The notes under the pieces: model-generated | Database searches by the model: none | What the model was told of the DNA's origin: nothing | The model's input: only the letters and a program-made list of their open reading frames with translations | Part shown: piece after piece, positions 60,126 to 64,000 of the stretch | Position numbering within the stretch: position 1 is the first letter of the stretch | Layout of the letters: each line of letters begins with the position of its first letter | Made by a program: the position numbers and the translations under genes | NCBI GenBank assembly: GCA_903907865.1 | Contig: CAIVPR010000078.1 | Coordinates: 186,001 to 250,000 of the forward strand | Length of the DNA: 64,000 bases | From: an uncultured Acidobacteriia bacterium | GTDB lineage: Bacteria > Acidobacteriota > Terriglobia > Bryobacterales > Bryobacteraceae | Reading direction: 5' to 3'

Positions 60126-63100
60126 AACTCCTGCGATGGACCCTTGGCATCGTCGCGGCCCTTATGCTCTTGGCCGGCATCGCGGGCGTACTGGTTCTCC
60201 GCAGCGATTGGCTCCGCGAGCGCATTCGCACGGCAATCGTCTCCGAAACCGAGCGCGCCACTGGCGGAAAGGTGGAACTCGGCCGTTTCCAGTATGACTG
60301 GACGTCACGCACTGTCACCGTGACCAAGTTCATCCTCCACGGAACGGAACCTGCCGGTACGCCACTGTTGACGGTGGACCGGGCGTCAATCGAACTGAGA
60401 ATCCAGTCGATGTTCACGCGCGACGTACGTATCGGCAGGACCAGCGCCACCAATCCCCACGCCCACCTGATCGTCATGGCGGACGGCACCACCAACCTGC
60501 CTCGCCCCAAGGTGCCACTTTCCAGCAAGCGGGTTGCCGACACAATCGTAGACCTCAAGATTGCCAACTTTGAAACTACAGGCGGGACCCTATTCCTGGA
60601 AGTCGCAGGCCAGCCCGGCCAGTCGGTGCCCTGGGACGCGCGGGCGAGCGACGTTGCGGCGATCATCCAGTACGAGGCGTCCGGCGACCGCTACACCGGC
60701 AACGTTTCCGTTGGTCGAACGAAAGTCGAACTCCTTGGCCGGACCATCGATGCCTCCGTAGACGCGGTAGCTTCCATGGAACGGAACCGGATCGTCGCCA
60801 AAACGGTCACTGTCCGAACCGGGAAGTCCGAGATCCATCTCGCCAACGCGGTCTTGGAAGACTTCGCGACCCACGCAGTGCATGGGGAGTTCGATGCCCG
60901 GCTAGCGCTCGCGGAATTCGACACCCGCGCTTCGGGCACGCTCCAAGCCAAGGGAACGGCACGCTGGGTCTCCTCGGATGACTACAGTGCCACCGGACAT
61001 GCCGACAGCGCCGATATTTCCGTGCCACGGCTCCGCAATGTCCGACTCTCGTCGGACTTCGAATTGGCACCGGAGCTGCTCACGTTCCACGGGGCGCAGA
61101 TCGAGGCAAACGGAGGCCGCCTTGTGGCGGACGGCGAGCTACGCGATTGGGCTAAATTCCGCGTCAAGGGCAAATTGCTGAGCTTCGACATCGCGCGCGC
61201 AGCGTCCTTGGCCGGTATTTCAACACCGCCCTACGGCGGAGCTCTGTCTGGTCCGTTCGAGGCCGCCGGCACCATGGCGAGGCAGACCGTTTCCGCAAAC
61301 TTGGCGGTCGCTCCAACCGCTACCGGAACTCCGATGCACGGCGAACTCGACCTCCGGTACGACTCGCAAGCGGGCCGGATCGACCTCGGCCACTCCTGGA
61401 TCGAACTACCCGGCACGCGCGTCGCCGTTTCCGGAACCTTGGGTGAACGTTTGGAAGTAGAAGCGAGTTCCCACACTCCGTCGGAAGTCCTCGCACCGCT
61501 CGGCGGGAAGGCCCCCCAGATCGCCTTTTCGACCGCCTCGTTCCGAGGGAGCATTTCCGGGCCTTTGGGTGATCCCGTGATTGAAGGCCGCGTTGCGGCC
61601 ACCGGCATCGCCTACCAGGCAGCGACCTTGGACTCGGTCGATGGCGAGGTGGAGATCCGGTACGGTCGCGCCTCAAGCAAAGACATGACCATCGTGGCCA
61701 ACGGGTTGCGCCTGCACGGTAACGGTTCGGTCCCTTTGGCGAATTGGAAGATTTCGGACAACACGCCCATCATGGCCAGCGGCACGCTTGAGGATTCCGA
61801 CGTCTCCGCGATCACCGCTTTGAAGACCCTCAAGTTAGCAATTGAGGGCCGCTTGTCCGCTACCGGGGCCGTGTCCGGCACAATCGGATCTCCTCTTGTG
61901 ACCGCCGATGTCCTCTTGGCCAAAGGCCTGATCGCAGGCCAGCCGTTCGATTCCATCTCCGGCAAGGTCCAGTGGACAGGCCCCGACCGGCAGACTTTCG
62001 CTGGCATCTTGGTCTCCGGCCCCAAGCGCGTCAACATCTCGGCCTCGCTCGCCCATAAGACCGACCTTGAATTCAACCTCACCAGCAACACCATGGCGCT
62101 CAACGAAATCGCCATGGTCCGAGCCCGACAGCCCGACATCCAGGGCTTCGGCAAATTCCACGCCGACGGCCTGTTGAGGATCGCCCCGGAGTCCGCCGGC
62201 GATTTCCGCGCCGACCTCCTCCGCATCACGGCGGACGGGTCGGCGAACGCACTGGAACTGACCGGACGGAACCTCGGCGACGCCCGTTTCACGGCCCAGA
62301 CGACCAACGGCGTCGTGAATGCCCGCTTTGAGTCCAACGCCGCCAAGGCCTCGATCCGAGGGGAGGGCACCGTACGATTGGGAGGAAACTACCCCGCCGA
62401 GGGCAAGGTCGAGTTCACTGAGTCCGCCCTCAACCCATTGATGGCTTTGATTTTAAAGTCGGAAGACGCGAAGGCGATCAACTTCGATGGCACCCTGGCA
62501 GCCACCCTGACCGTCTCGGGGCCCCTCCTGAAGCCCGATGAAATGACGGCTGCCATCGACATCCCCAAAGTCGAACTCCACGCCCTTCCCGGTACCGGTC
62601 TTGTCAAGTTCCTACCCGGCTTCTCGGTTGGCAACGTGGGGCCGATCCGGATGTCGATGTCGAAATCCGTACTGAAGGTGGAAAGCGCACACCTCAAGGG
62701 CCCACAGACCGACATTGTCCTGACCGGCACTGTTTCGCCCCTCCAATCGGATTCCGCGCTCGACCTCAAATTGCGCGGCGACCTGAACCTGGCCCTGCTC
62801 CACACAATCAGTCCGGATCTCACCTCCTCGGGTGTTCTCACTCTGGACGCGGCCCTGCGGGGAGGCTTCGGGGCTCCCGATTTTTCGGGCCGAGCGATCC
62901 TCCGCAACGGCGATTTCCACTATGCCGAATTCTCCAACGGTCTTTCCAGCGCCAACGGCGAAATCACATTCACCGGAACCCGCGCCAACATCCAGTCGCT
63001 GAGCGCCGAGTCCGGTGGCGGTAAGGTCGATGCGACCGGCTTTGCCTCTTGGACCAACAATCTGCTGGCTTTCCGCGTCGAGGCGAAGGCCCGCGAGGTG

Positions 63101-64000
63101 CGCGTGCGTTATCCCGAGGGTGTCAGCTCGGTCTCGGACGCATCCATCACACTCTCCGGTACCGACCAACGGAGTCAAGTGTCGGGCACTGTGACGATTC
63201 ACCGCATCGCCATTAATCCCAAGTCGGACGCGGCCGAGATCCTGCAACTGACCGCACAACCGTTGAAGGTCGCTCCCCAGGGCGGTTTGTTGGCCAACAT
63301 GAATCTGGACGTCCAAGTATCCACGGCTCCCGATGTCGCGATCCAAACGAGCGTCACCAAGAGCGTCAGCGCGGATGCGAACTTGCGGTTGCGGGGGACC
63401 GCGACCAATCCCGCCGTGCTGGGCCGCGTCAACATCACCCAGGGCGAAGTGGTGTTTTTCGGGAATAAGTACGACATCAACCAAGGCTCGATCTCCTTCT
63501 TCGACCCCACCAAGATCCAGCCCGTGCTGAATCTCGACTTGGAGACGAAGGCGCGCGGTGTCGATGTGATCCTGACCGTCGCCGGGCCGATGAACAAGCT
63601 CAATGTCAGCTATCGGTCCGACCCTCCGTTGCAGTTTTCGGACATCGTAACGCTGCTGGCGACCGGTCGGGCCCCCGTCGACCCGACTCTTTCCGGCCAA
63701 GGCCAGGGGTACCAGCAGTTGGGAGCGTCCGAACTGGTTGGCCAAGCCATCGCGAATCCCGTTGCGGGGCGGTTGCAGCGCTTTTTCGGGGTTAGCCGAC
63801 TGAAGATCGACCCGCAGTTGACAGGCCTCACCGGTAGTCCCCAAGCGAGATTGACGATTGAGCAACAGGTGACACCTGAGATCCTGTTCACCTACATAAC
63901 CGATGTATCGAGTACCAATGCCCAGCTGTTCCGCGTGGAATGGACGTTCAGCCGGAGTTGGTCGGCCATCCTGACCAGGCAGGAAAGCGGCTACGTGGGT
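60122..64000 (+). CDS. tamB: translocation and assembly module TamB-like protein (partial)
   Basis: Starts at GTG overlapping the previous stop (GTGA) and is still open at the window end, 1,293 codons in. The N-terminus is a membrane anchor (VKLLRWTLGIVAALMLLAGI) with the TamB/AsmA opening. Long AsmA-like beta repeats follow, such as VRIGRTSATNPHAHLIVMA and IATGIAYQAATLDSVDGEV-type strands. The final part has the DUF490/TamB domain (INITQGEVVFFGNKYDINQG, LTVAGPMNKLNVSYRSDPPL, TLLATGRAPVDPTLSG) and near-terminal FTYITDVSSTNAQLFRVEWT, so the true end is probably close. TamB bridges inner and outer membrane for lipid or protein transport. Confidence 0.93.
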   Translation, partial: MKLLRWTLGIVAALMLLAGIAGVLVLRSDWLRERIRTAIVSETERATGGKVELGRFQYDWTSRTVTVTKFILHGTEPAGTPLLTVDRASIELRIQSMFTRDVRIGRTSATNPHAHLIVMADGTTNLPRPKVPLSSKRVADTIVDLKIANFETTGGTLFLEVAGQPGQSVPWDARASDVAAIIQYEASGDRYTGNVSVGRTKVELLGRTIDASVDAVASMERNRIVAKTVTVRTGKSEIHLANAVLEDFATHAVHGEFDARLALAEFDTRASGTLQAKGTARWVSSDDYSATGHADSADISVPRLRNVRLSSDFELAPELLTFHGAQIEANGGRLVADGELRDWAKFRVKGKLLSFDIARAASLAGISTPPYGGALSGPFEAAGTMARQTVSANLAVAPTATGTPMHGELDLRYDSQAGRIDLGHSWIELPGTRVAVSGTLGERLEVEASSHTPSEVLAPLGGKAPQIAFSTASFRGSISGPLGDPVIEGRVAATGIAYQAATLDSVDGEVEIRYGRASSKDMTIVANGLRLHGNGSVPLANWKISDNTPIMASGTLEDSDVSAITALKTLKLAIEGRLSATGAVSGTIGSPLVTADVLLAKGLIAGQPFDSISGKVQWTGPDRQTFAGILVSGPKRVNISASLAHKTDLEFNLTSNTMALNEIAMVRARQPDIQGFGKFHADGLLRIAPESAGDFRADLLRITADGSANALELTGRNLGDARFTAQTTNGVVNARFESNAAKASIRGEGTVRLGGNYPAEGKVEFTESALNPLMALILKSEDAKAINFDGTLAATLTVSGPLLKPDEMTAAIDIPKVELHALPGTGLVKFLPGFSVGNVGPIRMSMSKSVLKVESAHLKGPQTDIVLTGTVSPLQSDSALDLKLRGDLNLALLHTISPDLTSSGVLTLDAALRGGFGAPDFSGRAILRNGDFHYAEFSNGLSSANGEITFTGTRANIQSLSAESGGGKVDATGFASWTNNLLAFRVEAKAREVRVRYPEGVSSVSDASITLSGTDQRSQVSGTVTIHRIAINPKSDAAEILQLTAQPLKVAPQGGLLANMNLDVQVSTAPDVAIQTSVTKSVSADANLRLRGTATNPAVLGRVNITQGEVVFFGNKYDINQGSISFFDPTKIQPVLNLDLETKARGVDVILTVAGPMNKLNVSYRSDPPLQFSDIVTLLATGRAPVDPTLSGQGQGYQQLGASELVGQAIANPVAGRLQRFFGVSRLKIDPQLTGLTGSPQARLTIEQQVTPEILFTYITDVSSTNAQLFRVEWTFSRSWSAILTRQESGYVG

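Overview
The window is high-GC chromosomal DNA from a bacterium of the Acidobacteriota, most likely a Solibacter/Bryobacter-type lineage. This rests on families greatly expanded there: two TIGR03435 proteins, a VWFA-related (TIGR03436) protein, TIGR03437 C-terminal domains on secreted proteins, a MacB/FtsX-type acidobacterial permease, a 1,166-residue TonB-dependent receptor with a carboxypeptidase-regulatory N-terminus, an FG-GAP/ASPIC-UnbV protein and many exported TIM-barrel sugar isomerases. No 16S gene is present, so this is inference from protein content.

Layout. 1-0.9 kb: partial polyprenyl-phosphate sugar-1-phosphate transferase and a small PilZ-like protein. 0.9-7.4 kb: exported aminotransferase, a decayed antitoxin fragment, two sugar-isomerase-like proteins, a TIGR03435 protein, DUF3820, then murQ and murA (MurNAc recycling and first step of peptidoglycan synthesis). 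7.4-10.4 kb: a frameshifted ABC permease and a HicAB toxin-antitoxin pair. 10.5-23.1 kb: mostly minus strand, a TonB receptor followed by a TPR/VWFA/TPR/FG-GAP cluster with overlapping genes and a sialidase. 23.1-25.2 kb: a 519-bp divergent control region with repeated GTTAAY sites and a membrane protein carrying two malectin domains.

25.2-33.5 kb is an accessory and defence-rich stretch: an antiphage dCTP-deaminase-type protein with an overlapping small ORF, a TPR/deiodinase-like fusion, an HD-GYP protein, tRNA-Ala(GGC), a mannonate dehydratase-like protein, a DpnII-like restriction-modification pair and an initiator tRNA with a possible Dps-like gene remnant beside it. 33.8-36.9 kb: glnA and a beta-barrel porin with a possible structured leader. 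37-40 kb: a heavily decayed sulfatase, a secreted orphan and a HigBA pair. 40-42 kb: pepA and smpB.

42.1-53.9 kb is an envelope/export block: a secretin with a C-terminal cohesin-like domain, two pseudopilins, and three large exported proteins, two of which appear to be paralogues flanking a 1,331-residue LGFP/Big2/C39-like/TIGR03437 mosaic. 53.9-56.5 kb: DDAH, a ThiF/MoeB E1-like enzyme and another TIGR03435 protein. 56.5-64 kb: an overlapping Omp85 (BamA/TamA-like) - SurA-like - TamB operon, the last gene running off the window.

A recurring feature is a TANNNT -10 hexamer placed 6-10 bases before the start codon, exactly 7 at four genes, which suggests frequent leaderless transcripts. Three toxin-antitoxin loci (one dead), one R-M system and one deaminase system indicate mobile-element pressure, but no IS element, integrase or CRISPR array is visible.
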